Assembly (NCBI RefSeq): GCF_034702125.1
Contig: NC_085861.1
Coordinates: 4,327,645-4,391,644, forward strand
Direction of reading: 5' to 3'
Source: Engraulis encrasicolus
Taxonomy: Eukaryota > Chordata > Actinopteri > Clupeiformes > Engraulidae
DNA: 64,000 bases
The translations under genes were made by a program, and so were the position numbers. The first letter of the stretch is position 1; the number at the start of each line of letters is the position of its first letter. The notes beneath the pieces are model-generated. The model did no database searches and was not told the DNA's origin. It saw nothing but the letters and a program-made list of their open reading frames with translations. This document shows, one piece after another, positions 11,255-42,464 of this stretch.

Positions 11255-12558
11255 TCCGTGCAGCACAAGTCCCAGGTGATTGAACTCTCTCAGTGCAATA
11301 AAAGAAAATGTCCTAAGTAGTAGACAGGGGTGAGAAAGGTTGTGCTGTACTAGTGGGTGGTTTGTGTTCTGGGTTAGGTGACCCTCAGTGCAGTATAGTG
11401 GGAGAGTTAAGATGTGGGATCGCAGTATTGCTGCTGATAATTAAGTAGACACCAATGCTACAACAGCCAAAAATAAAACAGTGAAATACAGCAGGCCAAG
11501 GTGGGCATTTTCTCTTATATGAGGTCTATTTGTAAGTATTTATAATTAACAAGTTATTGATAGATTATTGAATGATTTCACCTTAATGATTTATTCCTCA
11601 CTTTTATTCTTATTCCATCTGTGTTATTATGCTTTTATTTGTCAGAATCATATTAAACCATTGCTGCTGATGAAATCCAAAAACTGAATTGCGCAAATTA
11701 TGCGAAATTTTTAGACACACATTGCATGCCTTGGTTCAAAACAAAGTCAAAAACCTTGGGGATCAGCCTTATTTTCATGCCAGATAATGCTTCATCTCAC
11801 TCTGCAACTTTTACCACATCCCTCTTACAACCCATCATAGCAGGTTTTTGAAAATCAGTGTTTATATGTATATACTACATACTAGGGTTTGCCAATATAA
11901 AGCAGACAACACCACCAATATCTTTCAAATAATCTTCAAATACCTTTTTCGCACAATAGCATTAGCACACTGTAACATACTGTTCGATGATTCCTCCATG
12001 CTGATGCAATATCACCAGACTAATAAAACGGCTGGAAGAACAGGAGAAAGATTAAACTTAATTGTTTAAGTTGAGGGGAGGTGTAAAATATGTTGCTTTT
12101 GCTTTTTGTAATCCAGTATTTTGTAGAACAATGTGCCCGTTGTGTCATGTTATGCAATCTCGTGGTCTTGCAATTAATATTTGGGACCATTCTTGTGTAC
12201 TTTTGTATGGCTGATGCAGTATGAGGTTTCTACGTACCCAAGAGAGTTCTTCCTCTTTGGGACATTAAAGTATATCTTACCATATCAAATCATTAACCCA
12301 AATGGCTAAGATCCCGGACGAGCCCCCATATGTCACAACCACTGGCTCTTAAGTGCAAGCAACATTAAGACCACACCGATTTGTACGTTTTTAAATAAAA
12401 AATATATTTATTTACAATATGCATGAGATATCAGATATCAACGTTAGTTAACCAAATTGTGTATCAGTAAGTGAGTGTTGTCCAAAGGATGCAATTGTGG
12501 TGCAATCCATGGCTGCCATTGGCCATGACCGTATGGTCGCCTGACAAGTGAGTCTTAG

Positions 12559-12560
<2 letters not shown>

Positions 12561-12604
<44 letters not shown>

Positions 12605-12616
12605 CGAGAGAGAGAG

Positions 12617-12657
<41 letters not shown>
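12561..12657. repeat. (GA)n microsatellite
   Basis: GA dinucleotides with three single-base interruptions. Confidence 0.95.
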
Positions 12658-12661
<4 letters not shown>

Positions 12662-13083
12662 GCTGATGGGAGGCCATTTATAGGCCGCCCAATCAGCAGC
12701 CCTCAGATGGTTCAGTCTCCTGTCACGGCTCCCCCTGTGGGCCAGAGGAGAAACAGCAATCCACTGGCAGAGCCGGGCATAGCATCATTATATCATATCT
12801 CTTCGCATATTGTCATATGTATGTGATTAAAAGTGTTGAGACACAATGGATTTGTAATGGTGTTAACCGATTAAGACAGGGAACTGCAGCTGTGAAACCT
12901 TATAGACTGGCTGCAGCATCTGTGGGAATTCACCTTTAACAGTGTTGGCAATTGTTTATTTTTGTAGACCCATTATCTGTATGGGCTAATTACTGTAATA
13001 AATAATACAATATAATAACATCCTCAATGTTGTGCTTTGAAGAAAAAAAAAATCAGCTATTTTAGTTTGAGTTTAATCAGTTT

Positions 13084-13089
13084 TTTATT
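13084..13089 (-). promoter_or_regulatory. Candidate wdr97 polyadenylation signal
   Basis: AATAAA on the minus strand, about 125 bp past the wdr97 stop at 13212. Confidence 0.5.
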
Positions 13090-13211
13090 AATCATCAAAC
13101 GTCTTTGCATATTTGTTTTACTCTCTTGTAAAGAAATATAAGATTTTTTTGTCAAATACTTTGATAAAGTATGAAATACAACCAAAAATAAAAATAATTT
13201 CTGTGTCTCCT

Positions 13212-31487
<18,276 letters not shown>

Positions 31488-32572
31488 TTTTTTTTTAGTA
31501 ATCGGCTTGTTTGGTTAAACCAAAATTATTTCCCATAGCCTAAATGGCGACATAGGCCACTAGCGAAAAATAGTCGAAATTATTCGCTTGGGCTCGAGAC
31601 AGCCTTGTGCGTCGGTGATGGTGGCGCTCAGAGCCATACAGAGGGTAGAGTCGGGCAATCTCCGCCGTGTGCTTAGGCCGACTTCCTCTTTAGCAAAATT
31701 AGCTGTTTTAGCTTCTCGGTACTGCCTAACGTTGCGAATGTTAGTTCCTAGCAGTGGGCGTAGCACATAGCAAATGCAATGCAGGGAATATGACAAGACT
31801 TGCTGTTCATAGTAATAACTTCAGATAAACATCACAGATGGTAAACTTTTGTGATTATCACCACCGAGACAGTTGTTGGTTTACATATTTGTGGTGATTA
31901 CCCCGCAGTATAGTTCGTTAGTCCTTATTTTTGGCTGTTAATGTGGTGGTTCTATGTTGAGTCTATGGAAAGACAGCCGCTTTAGGAACACCCTTATCTC
32001 GCTGAAAGGCGGAGCTGCCACTTAATTCCTGGTCCTCCAATTGCGTAACTCTACCCTCTGTATGGCTCTGGTGGCGCTGTTACCACGTCATAAAGAGGGA
32101 GCCAAATCACGCGTCCATCACCCCATTTTATAAACGCTTCACCTGCGTAGTGGTTCCAAAACATGCCCTGGTGCAACTCCTTTTTGAGCTAAGAATGGCG
32201 AAAAGTATTTTACAGGGAAAGTCAATACAAGTGAATGCTGTTACTAATTTATGGAATTATGTTGTTAAACTGTTAACCTGTGTTTTTCCGATTTCCGTGT
32301 CCCTTCTCTCTGCGCGCCCAAGAATCTGGGCAAGCTTTTCCACATGAAAATAGGCTATTCACTAATGTTGCCTTCACCAGCTCGGGACCTCTCGAGACAG
32401 CTGACGACACTGCTCACATGACAATCGAGTTCTGGAGTTTGGCGCATGAACGCCACTGATCCCGGAACAATCGGGATTCATGCGTGTTTTGTTTTGGTTC
32501 TCTTTTCTTTTTTTTCACCTCACCTTGAGCCTCCACACCCACGACATATAATTTTAGCTGAAGTAAGCTACA
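31488..32572. other. Region upstream of wdr97
   Basis: Presumed wdr97 promoter side; no TATA box I can defend. 31612-32085 looks like a palindromic repeat: CAGAGCCATACAGAGGGTAG at about 31630 is repeated inverted at about 32045-32070. No coding sequence. Confidence 0.5.
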
Positions 32573-33178
32573 TCCCACTAAACATTGGACGTCGTATAGA
32601 CGTTGAAATTAGGTCTAAATTGCGTCCGTCGGTCCATGACCAGTTTTGGACCTTAGAATGACGTACAAACTAGGTCCTTTATTTGGACGTCTAATAATGA
32701 CCCTATTTGTACGTCATTATGAAGTTCAAAATTCGGACGTCAGTCTAGGTCACTTTTTTGGACGTCAAAGACAGGTGAGGGAAATCGACATGATTGTTGT
32801 TGTTGCTGTTGCTTTTTTTTTTTTTGCTTTGTTTTTAAATAGGCCATAGTAGTTTTCCTAGTAGGCTATTTTTTCTGTTCACATCGGGTGGGGAAAGAGT
32901 GTGTGGCAATCCCAAACTAGAGATACTCTCCAACGTGCAATGCACGGTGGGACACTGCCTAAACAGATGTGTCAAAAAAATAACACATTGGGATGTGTAG
33001 ACAGCATTGACAGATTATGTGTCATTTCTGTGTAAGATTTCACAGAATGTGTGAAACCTGAAGTTAAGAGGTTCATTTCTGGGTCGTGCTACAAGTGAGC
33101 TAACGGCCGTTTGGCTGTCCAATCGCGTGACTGGACATTTGAAAGCAGACTTCCGCCCGCCTTTTCTACCGTTGGAAA

Positions 33179-33228
33179 ATGCAAGATGCGGTGACTTCAC
33201 TTGACTTCAGACACCGAGAGAGGCTGGC
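33179..33228 (+). CDS. Possible first exon inside the 7.6-kb element
   Basis: ATG at 33179, 16 codons plus two bases (MQDAVTSLDFRHRERL), then a GTAAGT donor, preceded by moderately GC-rich sequence. It could be the element's own 5' exon. No similarity recognised. Confidence 0.35.
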
Positions 33229-34473
33229 GTAAGTAATTCGCTTTATTGGTATAATTTCGTAACAATTACGTGTGTTGCCGTTAATGTATGGTTAAAATCA
33301 AACCCTGCTTCACAAGTTTTGCTGTACGAACATTGGAACAGCCTCAGTGATTCTGTGAACATTAAGCTAGCCTACAATCCATTGAGAGTAAATAGATTCT
33401 ATTTACTGTCAATGCTACAATCAGATTTAGCTAGTTATTGATACTCAGTTAGCTATTGATCTTTAACGCTTGCACTATAGATTATATTTATTTTCTTTTA
33501 ATTCACATGTGGACTAACTTAATGGTTAAAACGTGTTGTGTTGGGAAAAGTAAAGGTTTGAAATGTGATATTGGATGGTTTGCTAACATTGGTTGCTAAT
33601 AGGGTAACTGATAATTAGCTGGTGTGGAAGAAATCAGGCGGCACTTTACTGATGTGAAGTTTTAAAGCTATTTTCTGAACATAAAAGAAAGAAAGTCTGA
33701 CAGGATTTATGCAAGGATACTGAAACACCACGGATGGATTGACGTAGAGCTAGTACTGGTAGTGGGGCAAAAGTGGATGCTGCTAGTAGCAGGTATCGGA
33801 GGGGGCAAGACAAGGGCTAGCTAGCATAGAGGCGATTTTAAACTTCAGCGCTTCAAACGTAAGCAGTTCTGCGTCAAATCATGTAAATCAGACCATCCGC
33901 CACCCTCGTACATGATAAAGAATAGCACCAGTAAAAGCAAGCAGTATCCCACTGTTTTGTGTTGGCTCGATGAAAGGTGATACAAACGAATTTCCGAATC
34001 ACATTATGTCGGCTTGGTTGTAGTTGTTGTGGCCAGTCAATAGACAAGCTTTGCACCGTAGTTCCATGTAAGTGTCGTGGTTTTCACCGTTTCAGTATGT
34101 AGTTGAATATGGTAGATCTGGGCAACTGGTCAACGCTGTCGTGTTTTGTCTCGGTAGACCTCGTATGACGGTGTGTTGGGAAAATACCGGCAGTTGTTTC
34201 AGATGGAGGGTGCGACGTGCCAGATGTACGCTGTTCGAGGGATAAAACTGACACGCACGAGATATTGTAGGCAATGGTAATTGGTGACGATACCATGACG
34301 TTTGAAAAGAAGATTCAAAGTTTGAGTTTTAGGTGGCAGAGTAGAACAGCTGCGTGTGAAGTGTGGCGACTACCAAGGTATCAACACCAGTTATGGCTAC
34401 GGGATTTTTAAAGTACCTTCAATGCACTGGGAACTAACGTGCTCTCCCCCCCTCTCTCTCCTCTTTTAATCAG

Positions 34474-34545
34474 GGCCCAGGTCTTGTGGCCACATCTGTC
34501 CAAACTCCTACTCTGATTGAACAGTTAGATGATCAGACTGATGGT

Positions 34546-34581
<36 letters not shown>

Positions 34582-35392
34582 CCATGTGTATCATATTATT
34601 TATGTGATCATGTGTCTAATTGCCATCCACTTACAGGCCCTCTGCCTCCTTTCATTTGTTTTTTTTTAGATTTTTTTTTCAGATTTTTTTTTCTTATTGT
34701 TGTATTTTATGCAATTGTGATAAATATGTTACTGTGATATTGTTATAACACAGATACTTTAGTAAATGTGAAATTTAAGTACTGCTGTACAATTTTCTCC
34801 TCTCATTTTCAGATGAAAAGTGCTACACAGTTCTCACACAGTTCTCACACATCTTCTGACTCCGAAGCCGCTGCAGTGTAAAATCTGAGATGTCTTTTCT
34901 GGTTGACTTTGTGCAGGTATTTTTCAAAGGATAGTTACTTTTAAAACGTGTTATGACCTTGTCACCAAAATGTCAATGACCATATTTTAACCTGCTATTT
35001 AAGGCTGTCATAGCCATATTCTTATAACAATGCAGTTAAGTTCAAGAGAACTATAGTTTGGTGATATGGATCCCAAACGGAAGGGAACAGCAGCGGTTTG
35101 TAGTTGTAGAGAACTAATTAGCGCCAAGTGTTGTTAACCTGTTGTTTCTTGTTTACCTTTCACAGTAGCCCATAGCACTTTTGTCATAGAGAGCAACTTG
35201 GTCAGTAAATATGTGCCTGCTGTATAAAGTAGCAGTATTTGGATGAGTTACAGCTAACACGGCAAACTTGAGACTGTATATTGTGTGTTTGACAGATTTC
35301 TGACAGCGACAGCGATGGTGAGGGAAGCAGTGTACCGAACTCTCAGATGACTCGGACCAGGTGACCAAACCCATGCAAAGCACAATGTGAGT

Positions 35393-35430
<38 letters not shown>

Positions 35431-36002
35431 CATGAGTCAACATAGTAGCCCCTACAATATTTTTTCCAATTTATTGCTGTATGCTTACCATATCCATCAT
35501 GTTGATGTGTGTTAATGCATCCTTGTGTGTGTATGTGTTGGTGTTAGGACTGTGCTGAGGCGTTCCGCCCCCCTCCCCCTCCACACCACTCAAGGCACTG
35601 CGGCGGCCCAACCGCAAACTAACGTGAGTACACAACACACACACTTGTGTGCATGCCACGCACTGACACTTTCTCTACAGTGACTTGTCAACTTTCCTTA
35701 CATTGTGTGTGTATGTGTGTGCGTGTGACAGGGAGATTAACATGAGGCTGGATGCGCTTGGCTCCCTGCTGCGTCCATCACCAGAGGGGCCGGGATTGCT
35801 GCGGCAGCTAGCCAATTAAAGGAGGAGGATGAAGGAGAGGAGTCTGACGATGCAGACATCGCCATCGTATGCAGTCCACGCCCTCGCAGGAAAACCAGCC
35901 AATGAAAACGCTTGCAGCAGCATCAGCAGAACACACCGGCACGACTGGTAAACTTAAAGATACGCCACAGACCAGTCATACACCAAATACAACTAGCACA
36001 GG

Positions 36003-36051
<49 letters not shown>

Positions 36052-36351
36052 CAGTACATCTGTTTTGTATAGCGCTTTGCCTAGTCAAAGACTTTTTACA
36101 GGAAGTATTATAATTCTGTTTTATAGTTGGGGGAAGCCATGGAAAGTAGATCACCCTATACAGCTGATGTGTGTGTCAGTAATATTTATGTGTATGTGTG
36201 TTGCAGACAGAGCTTCTGAAGCATGCAGTGGAAGAGCTGTCAGTCAAGCTAAAGGTCCCGCCCTCCAACCTGCTGCTGCTGCACGGACAGGCGGAACTTA
36301 ACACCTCACACACTATTGGCCAGCTAGGACTCTGCATCGCTGACATCTTTG
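34474..36351 (+). pseudogene. nfatc2ip: Intron-containing nfatc2ip-like pseudogene
   Basis: Exons with GT-AG borders: 34474-34543 (unassigned), 35296-about 35360 (acidic, SDSDSDGEGSS), 35548-35623, 35732-36001 and 36207-36351. The last three align with the NFATC2IP (NIP45) middle and first SUMO-like domain. They read LKALRRPNRKLTEINMRLDA, then LKIRHRPVIHQIQLAQ, then LLKHAVEELSVKLKV and LGLCIADIF. Breaks: an apparent indel in the C-run near 35568-35580, a one-base deletion after LLRQLAN near 35818, and an in-frame TGA at about 35906 (CAA TGA AAA). The second SUMO-like domain is missing. Introns are retained, so it arose by DNA copying, not retroposition. NFATC2IP normally modulates SUMOylation and NFAT signalling; this copy cannot make that protein. 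Confidence 0.68.
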
Positions 36352-36357
36352 GTAGGA

Positions 36358-36389
<32 letters not shown>

Positions 36390-36501
36390 GTTTGGGTGTG
36401 TTTGCGTGTGGGTCTGTGTTGGTGCAAGTCAGTCTTGGCTCCTTCCTGATATTATACTGTATAAGTTCATACGTATACCGCATTGCAAAATGAATTTCAT
36501 A

Positions 36502-37782
36502 TACAGTATATCACGAAAGTGAATACACCCCTCACAGTTTTTGCAGATTTTTGAGTATACATTTTCATAGGAAAGCATTACAGAAATTTCACTTTGACAC
36601 AATGATTAGTGACCTTTTAACAACTTATTTAGCCGCTTAAATTTCTTGTTCACTCAGAAAAAAGCAAAATACACCCATTAATGTTTGAACATGTACTCAC
36701 AAAAGTGAGTGCACCCCAGATTAAAATCCGGTAGAGAAGGGGCTGTGTTGGCTCGAATCGTCTTGAAATGAAAAGGGATGAAAAGGGAGGTCATCAGTGT
36801 GCGTTTCAACCTTTCTTTGCATTAAACTACATTTTGAGTCTGCATCTGGCTTAAATAGATCGTTGTGAGATTTGAATGCAATCCTATGGAGAATATCATG
36901 ATCTGCTTCAGTAGTCACAGTGCATGTTGACATGCATGTTTGTTTTAGGTGTATTTCAGATTGCCAATGTTGACAGCATTCATGCATCCCCAAACCATGT
37001 CAGTCCCACTACCATGCGTGGCTACTGAGAGGATACACTTTTTTTTGTAAAACTCACTTGTTTACCACCACACATGCTTGACACTATCTAAAGCAAATTT
37101 GTTTATCTTGGTCTCAAGAGAGATGAACAGACCAAGGATATGGATCACTGGAACCATGTTGTGTGATCTGAAGAGACCCAGATAAACAAATATACTTTAG
37201 ATGGTGTCAAGCATGTGTGGTGGTAAACAAGTAAGTAAAAAAATGTATCCTATCAAAAGCCAAGCATGGTAGTGGGACTGACATGGTTTGGGGATGCATG
37301 GATGCTGTCAACATTGGTAATCTGAAATGCACCTAAAAGAAACATGCATATCAACATGCACTGTGACTACTGAAGCAGATCATGATATTCTCCATAGGAT
37401 TGCATTCAAATCTCACAACAATCTATTTAAGCCAGATGCAGACTCAAAATGTAAAAGTTCAATGCAAAGAAAGGTTGAAACGCACACTGATGACCTCCCC
37501 TTTCATCCCTTTTCATTTTGTTTCGATTCGAGCCAACACAGCCCCTTTTCTACCGGATTTTAATCTGGGGTGTACTCACTTTTGTGAGTACATGTTCAAA
37601 CATCAAGGGCTGTATTTAGTTTTTTTCTGAGTGAACAAGAAATTTAAGCGGTTAAATATGTTGTTAAAAGGTCACTAATCATTGTGTCAAAGTGAAATTT
37701 CTCTAATGATTTCCTATGAAAATATATACTCACAAATCTGCAAAAACTGTGAGGGGTGTACTCACTTGCATGATATACTGTA
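36502..37782. mobile_element. Fold-back Tc1-like element, copy 2
   Basis: Same palindromic structure and ends as 3753-5059, between TA dinucleotides, with the unique centre (about 37100-37185) in the opposite orientation. It is inserted after the SUMO-like exon of the nfatc2ip copy. Confidence 0.85.
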
Positions 37783-38102
37783 AGTTGAAAAAGTATGTTC
37801 TCAAAATATTTGAATGGCAAGAATTGACACATAGGTGATAGGAGCTCTGGAAAGCCATTTTCAATAATAAAATGCAAAAAAAAGGTAGATACACCGTTTT
37901 GCAATAAACTCTTCATACGTATACTGTATATAAATAATGAAATGAAAAATGAATGAAATTAAATTCACTCAGTTTAATGAAGAGCTAAGAAGATGATATG
38001 ATATCAATGCATGTGTAGTTGATTCGGCTATACTTAGTTTGACTGGTATGCTTCATACCTTTCAATCAGTTAAGTAAAACTTGCTATTAAGTATTATTGA
38101 TG

Positions 38103-38106
<4 letters not shown>

Positions 38107-38145
<39 letters not shown>

Positions 38146-38170
38146 CCCCTTCTTCTTCTTCTTCTTCTTC
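38107..38170. repeat. (CT)n and (TTC)n tract
   Basis: CT dinucleotides followed by TTC repeats, forming a long polypyrimidine tract immediately before the acceptor TTCTCAG at 38174. Confidence 0.9.
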
Positions 38171-38220
38171 TCAGTCTGGAACCAACTTCACATCCCTCTT
38201 CACTGCACTACTGACACTGA

Positions 38221-38526
38221 GATGGAATCCACAACCCAACCACTAGTGATCTGCATTGGGAACCTGAAGAGTCTGTCATAACCGCCAGGAATGACCGTGT
38301 GACCATTCCCGTTGCAGACGGCCTGACTTGCACAATTGACAAGCTGTTCAAGCTTTACTGGGTCTGCAACTTGTTATATCCAGCACAGCTCAGCTCTGTT
38401 TTCACCTTCTTTGAATATGTTTATGACGCTCCCATCTCAACCAACAAACCAAAGGCACTACAACTTCTCTCAAAGCTTCCCAGCAGCCCAGTGATCACTC
38501 AACATGTGTTTATGCCCAAAATGTAA
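38221..38526 (+). CDS. Unidentified terminal exon/fragment (LFKLYWVCNLLYP)
   Basis: Open frame ending at TAA with EESVITARNDRVTIPVADGL, KLFKLYWVCNLLYPAQLSSV, FTFFEYVYD and a serine/proline tail. The motif resembles a C-terminal module I associate with multicopy, transposon-linked fish proteins, but I cannot name it. An acceptor at 38174 would enter a different frame, so the join to upstream exons is unclear. Confidence 0.4.
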   Translation, partial: DGIHNPTTSDLHWEPEESVITARNDRVTIPVADGLTCTIDKLFKLYWVCNLLYPAQLSSVFTFFEYVYDAPISTNKPKALQLLSKLPSSPVITQHVFMPKM

Positions 38527-38891
38527 ATAGTTACTACAGACATCAAGAAAATAGTTTGGCATCTTTGTCAAGTACACGCTTTGTCAGATGCACAGGATAT
38601 GATGATAATTTGCAGCCAAGATGGCTGTTCAAGTGTACAAGGACTTACTATGTAGACACCACCTCCGTAGACAACACCAGTCCACAACAACAGAAATGGG
38701 AGTATCTTTCAATGACTCTTTTGAATCCACTGACATTCAGACAGCCTATGCAGCTTCAAGTAACACCTGAAGAAAGAGCATTTTGTGTCCCTTCTCAAGG
38801 ACCGATTCTCCATAATTTACCACTTAATGACAATTTATCTGTGTTCATGCTTGTTAGGATTATTACAGGGAATTATTTTGATTATCATTTT

Positions 38892-39292
38892 GGCAACACT
38901 TTATTTTATCATTACATCTATTAGCTCTAATACATACAGTGTTAATGCCTGTATGCTGTATAAGTAACTTGTAAGGCATGCACTAAGCAAAATCAAACAT
39001 ACGTTAGGCATGTATTCGCAAATGCCTTGTTCATGCACAATTTGGGATTTATTACCTAATATAACCTCAGTAAGGACCTAACAAATGTTTGATTTCGCTT
39101 AGTACATGCCTTACAAGTTACTTATACAGGCATTAACTCATTGATACTGGATGTTGCGTTGTGCAACATTGGCCCTGGCGCCTGGAGTTTTGTATGGCAT
39201 CAGCACCCTTTTCTGCAAGTGCTTTAGGCATCAATGGGTTAACATTGTATGTATTAGTGCTAAGCGATGTAATGTTAAAATAAAGTGTTACC
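38892..39292. mobile_element. Palindromic MITE, GGTAACACTTTATTTT family, with insertion
   Basis: Same family as 17054-17336. It carries an extra ~105 bp (39136-39241) whose end GGCATCAATGGGTTAA also occurs near 51350. Confidence 0.85.
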
Positions 39293-40259
39293 ATCATATT
39301 TTTAAAAAATATATATGTTGTAAAACTGGACGATTGTGAAATTATATGATGTGGCAGATGTAAGACCCATTGATGTAATGCAGAGTTTTCATTCAGATGA
39401 ACTGTCTCTTAACCCAAGGTACAATGTCTTTTCTTCCAATATGTTGGAACCTATTTCATAAGAATGTTATTTTCAAGAATATTTAACACTACTTCGAATT
39501 TCAAGACTTTAGGGTTTTGTAATACACCGGTAATGTTGTTAAGAGATGATAGTGTACGAGTCATAATCATCAATACTTCATGAAATTCGCAGTGGTGTTA
39601 ATTATTCTTGAAAAAGATCACATTTGTTATCTCCCCCTCTTCTGAAAAGCCTAACAAAAATAATATGACAGTAAAGTTAATGTAATACAATTTTTTTTTT
39701 TAATTGAATGTAAACACAACTCTACAAAAAAAACGTTGCAGAGGTATGTAGTCAAGACTTTTGAAGATTGAACCTTGTAAACAAAAGTGTTTTCTAAATA
39801 AAAGTAAACCCCCCCTGTCACTTTCCATGTGATAATTGTCTGTATATTTTGAAAACTAGAAGTTTCAAGGTTTTTAATGCGGTCACTTTTATGTTTGAAT
39901 GACAACTCACAGAGTTAATTTGAAGTCAAAAAGACGTCCACAAAGATGACGTCAATAAAACCACCTACAAAATGACGTCAAAAACATGTCCTCTAAGACC
40001 TTATTTGGACTAGAGATGACTCTAATATGGACGTAGTACAGACGTCAAAAATGGACGTCCATTAGACGTCCGAAAAAGACGTCGTCTGGAGTAACAGTCT
40101 GCACCTTCAGATGACTTAAATTATACGTCCAAAAATGACCTAAAAAAGACGTCCTTTAAACGTCATTTTGTTTACTGGGATTAAACAGCCAGAGACCAGC
40201 ATTGCTGACATATGTGCATCTGCAATTGAATGACATTGACTGGTGTTGTTGATAGTGAT

Positions 40260-42432
40260 TAGGGACTGTTCGTAATTTACCGGGGGGGGAGGGCTGGTGC
40301 GTAGGGGGGGGGAGGGCCATGATGAAAAAAAATGAGGTGGAGGGGAGGGCCATGGCAAAAAAAATCGGAGTTAGGGGGAGGGCCATGGGAAAAAAACGAA
40401 TTTATTTTATTTTATTTTCATTTATTTTTTTAAATAATAATAAAAAAAATGCTCTGAGACACATCGCTTTGCGATGCAAGGTCCCGGGTGCATAGGCCTA
40501 CTTTAGCACTGAAGCGTGTAGGCCTATCTGTCAAAAAACTATCAGGTGCAGCTACTGTAGATTGCCCGCGCTGACTCTCTTCCACTGTAGGATTGCTAGT
40601 GCTACGGAGGAACATTGAGCATCATAGAAAATGCCCGTGAGCAAATATCAAACTAGCTGAGGTGAACTATAGGCCTATGGGCTAAACAGTTTGGGAAGTT
40701 TTGACAACGAATTGGATGGGCATTTCCAGAGGAATTTTGGAGAGGTGTTGTAGTCAACTGGTGGTCACAGCCTCTGGTAAGTCGTGATTTTATTTATTGG
40801 CACCGCCGTGTGCTTTACATCTGTGTTCAATGGTCGCATAGCACCGCCGAGAGAGACGTTTGTTTTGTTTAGCTTGTAGTGTCAAGGTATTAATAAAAGT
40901 GGTATTAACAGCGATATGTTGGCTTGGGCATGCATCAACATACACGGTCTTAAATCCATTGGAGGAGCTAACTTGTTGCGAAGAGAAGTCTCATCACTTT
41001 GGTGATCAAAAACGGACAAACTAAGCAAGGAATTGGGTGAATTTAAAGTGCGACGGAAGAAGGGAATGTCACCAAAATTGTGCATGGTGTCAAGAGAAGT
41101 GACTTTTGTTTCTTGCGGTGGAGATTGGATTCGTAGTAGCACATTGGTAGGCTAGGTCTTGTCTATTGCTGGTGAAGTCTTAGCCTCGGAGTTGGCTATG
41201 GGGTGAATATAGCACAGCCGATGGTGTGCGTGGCTTGTCTATCATAACTGTTGCCAAAATTGAATTGTCGCGGTGTGAAATGGCTGTGCGATTGTTAGAT
41301 GTTTTGGACTTTTGTAGTGGTGGCGATTTGTTCCTTTTGCCTCTTGCTGCTGATTTGACCACCGTTTAGCGGCACATTTTAGTGCGTCTTAAATATGGAT
41401 ACGTCAAATGCAAACTAAAGGTGGCTTTCACACTCTCCCTGTATCAATAGCCAGCAATGGCACCAGCTGCTTTGGCGCTTAACCCACTTCTCTCGCCGAT
41501 CACAGCACAAACTCTTTGGCCATCAGAGTGTAGCCTAGCCTAATCACATTCGGGAAGCAGTAGGCCTATGCCTGTCTGTGTGTGCGTGCTTTTGTGCGCG
41601 GGCGGGGAGACAAGGCGTCCTGATCGTATGCATCTTGAGATACACAGTCGCAATTGCAAGAAAATCTAAATTGTTTGAAAGCCCGGTCACCTCTCACAAG
41701 TGCATCGCATAGCCTAGTCATGCATTTCTACTAATTTCACACATTGTAGACTGCCCATGGAGAAGAGAGACACTGTCACGGCAGCGCGATTTGCTCTTGA
41801 ACACTCCCTCACCTCCACATTAGGTGCGCGTTTCCCTTCCATAAGAAGAACTTAATAATTTTGAAGTGAGATGTTAAACAAAAAAAGGTAAAATCTAGTC
41901 ATCCTTGGTTAGGCTACATAAAACATGAAGAAGTTAGTCAGATGGGCTTCGCCATTCTTCATCCTAAAATTGATTAGAATGCAGGGAATTGCATCTAAAA
42001 AAAACATTTTTTTGGGAGAGGACTCCCAGACCCTTTGCTGACTACAGCACCCCTGGTCAAAATGAGTTCCTGCGTCCCTGCAATTTGTCTTGGTGACAGT
42101 GGAGTTAAAAGGCATCCCATGCAGCCGCAGAGGTAGATTCTAGCGGCTTCTCATAGGTAGCCTATCCACTGATATCGATCGCACATAATAGTGCAGACAA
42201 CCGCCCTTGATGTAGGCTACTCTGACTGTTGTCATGATGGTTGTTCATCTACCAATTTTACATATTACATTTTTGTACATGTAGGGGGAGGGCCATGGGA
42301 AAACAAAATTGAAGTGGGGGGAGGGCCATGGGGAAAAAAATTGAGGTGGAGGGGGGGGCCATGATTTTTTTTTTTGACCGGACTTCCAGCGCACCAGCCC
42401 TCCCCCCCCGGTAAATAACGTACAGTCCCTTA
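40260..42432 (+). mobile_element. 2.17-kb TIR element, tandem copy 1
   Basis: The TIR TAGGGACTGTTCGTAATTTA followed by a G-run matches the complement of the right end (..GTACAGTCCCTTA at 42432). Subterminal GGGGGAGGGCCATG words occur in the same orientation near both ends. The interior has no long open frame; 40690-40880 looks like a leader plus a CTCTG|GTAAGTC donor, perhaps from a hAT transposase gene. Non-autonomous. Confidence 0.85.
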
Positions 42433-42464
42433 CAAGATGATATTTTAGCATTTATGATACTGTT

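Larger units (their letters stand above)
10700..13080. other. Intergenic between FZ gene and wdr97
   Basis: Holds a (CA)n/(CGCA)n microsatellite at 11041-11250, LINE-tail-like sequence near 12235-12280 (GGGACATTAAAG) and a (GA)n tract at 12561-12657. Long frames here come from dinucleotide repeats and are not genes. Confidence 0.6.
32573..40180. mobile_element. Putative 7.6-kb DNA transposon carrying gene fragments
   Basis: The left end is TCCCACTAAACA (32573). The right end, read inward, is TCCCAGTAAACA (from 40180): 11 of 12 bases match. Each end is followed inward by about 200-250 bp dense in GACGT(C) words (32585-32775 and 39928-40165), as expected for subterminal transposase-binding arrays belonging to one element. 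The interior holds a possible first exon (33179-33228), a decayed nfatc2ip copy (34474-36351), a nested fold-back Tc1 element (36502-37782), an unidentified terminal exon (38221-38526) and a nested MITE (38892-39292). I find no target duplication, so the pairing of the two ends is inference. Confidence 0.6.

Noticed and set aside
11027..11320. Long frames of alternating Thr-His or Cys-Val
   Set aside because: They are translations of the (CA)n microsatellite; the same applies at 9386, 27414, 30753, 36176 and 45013.
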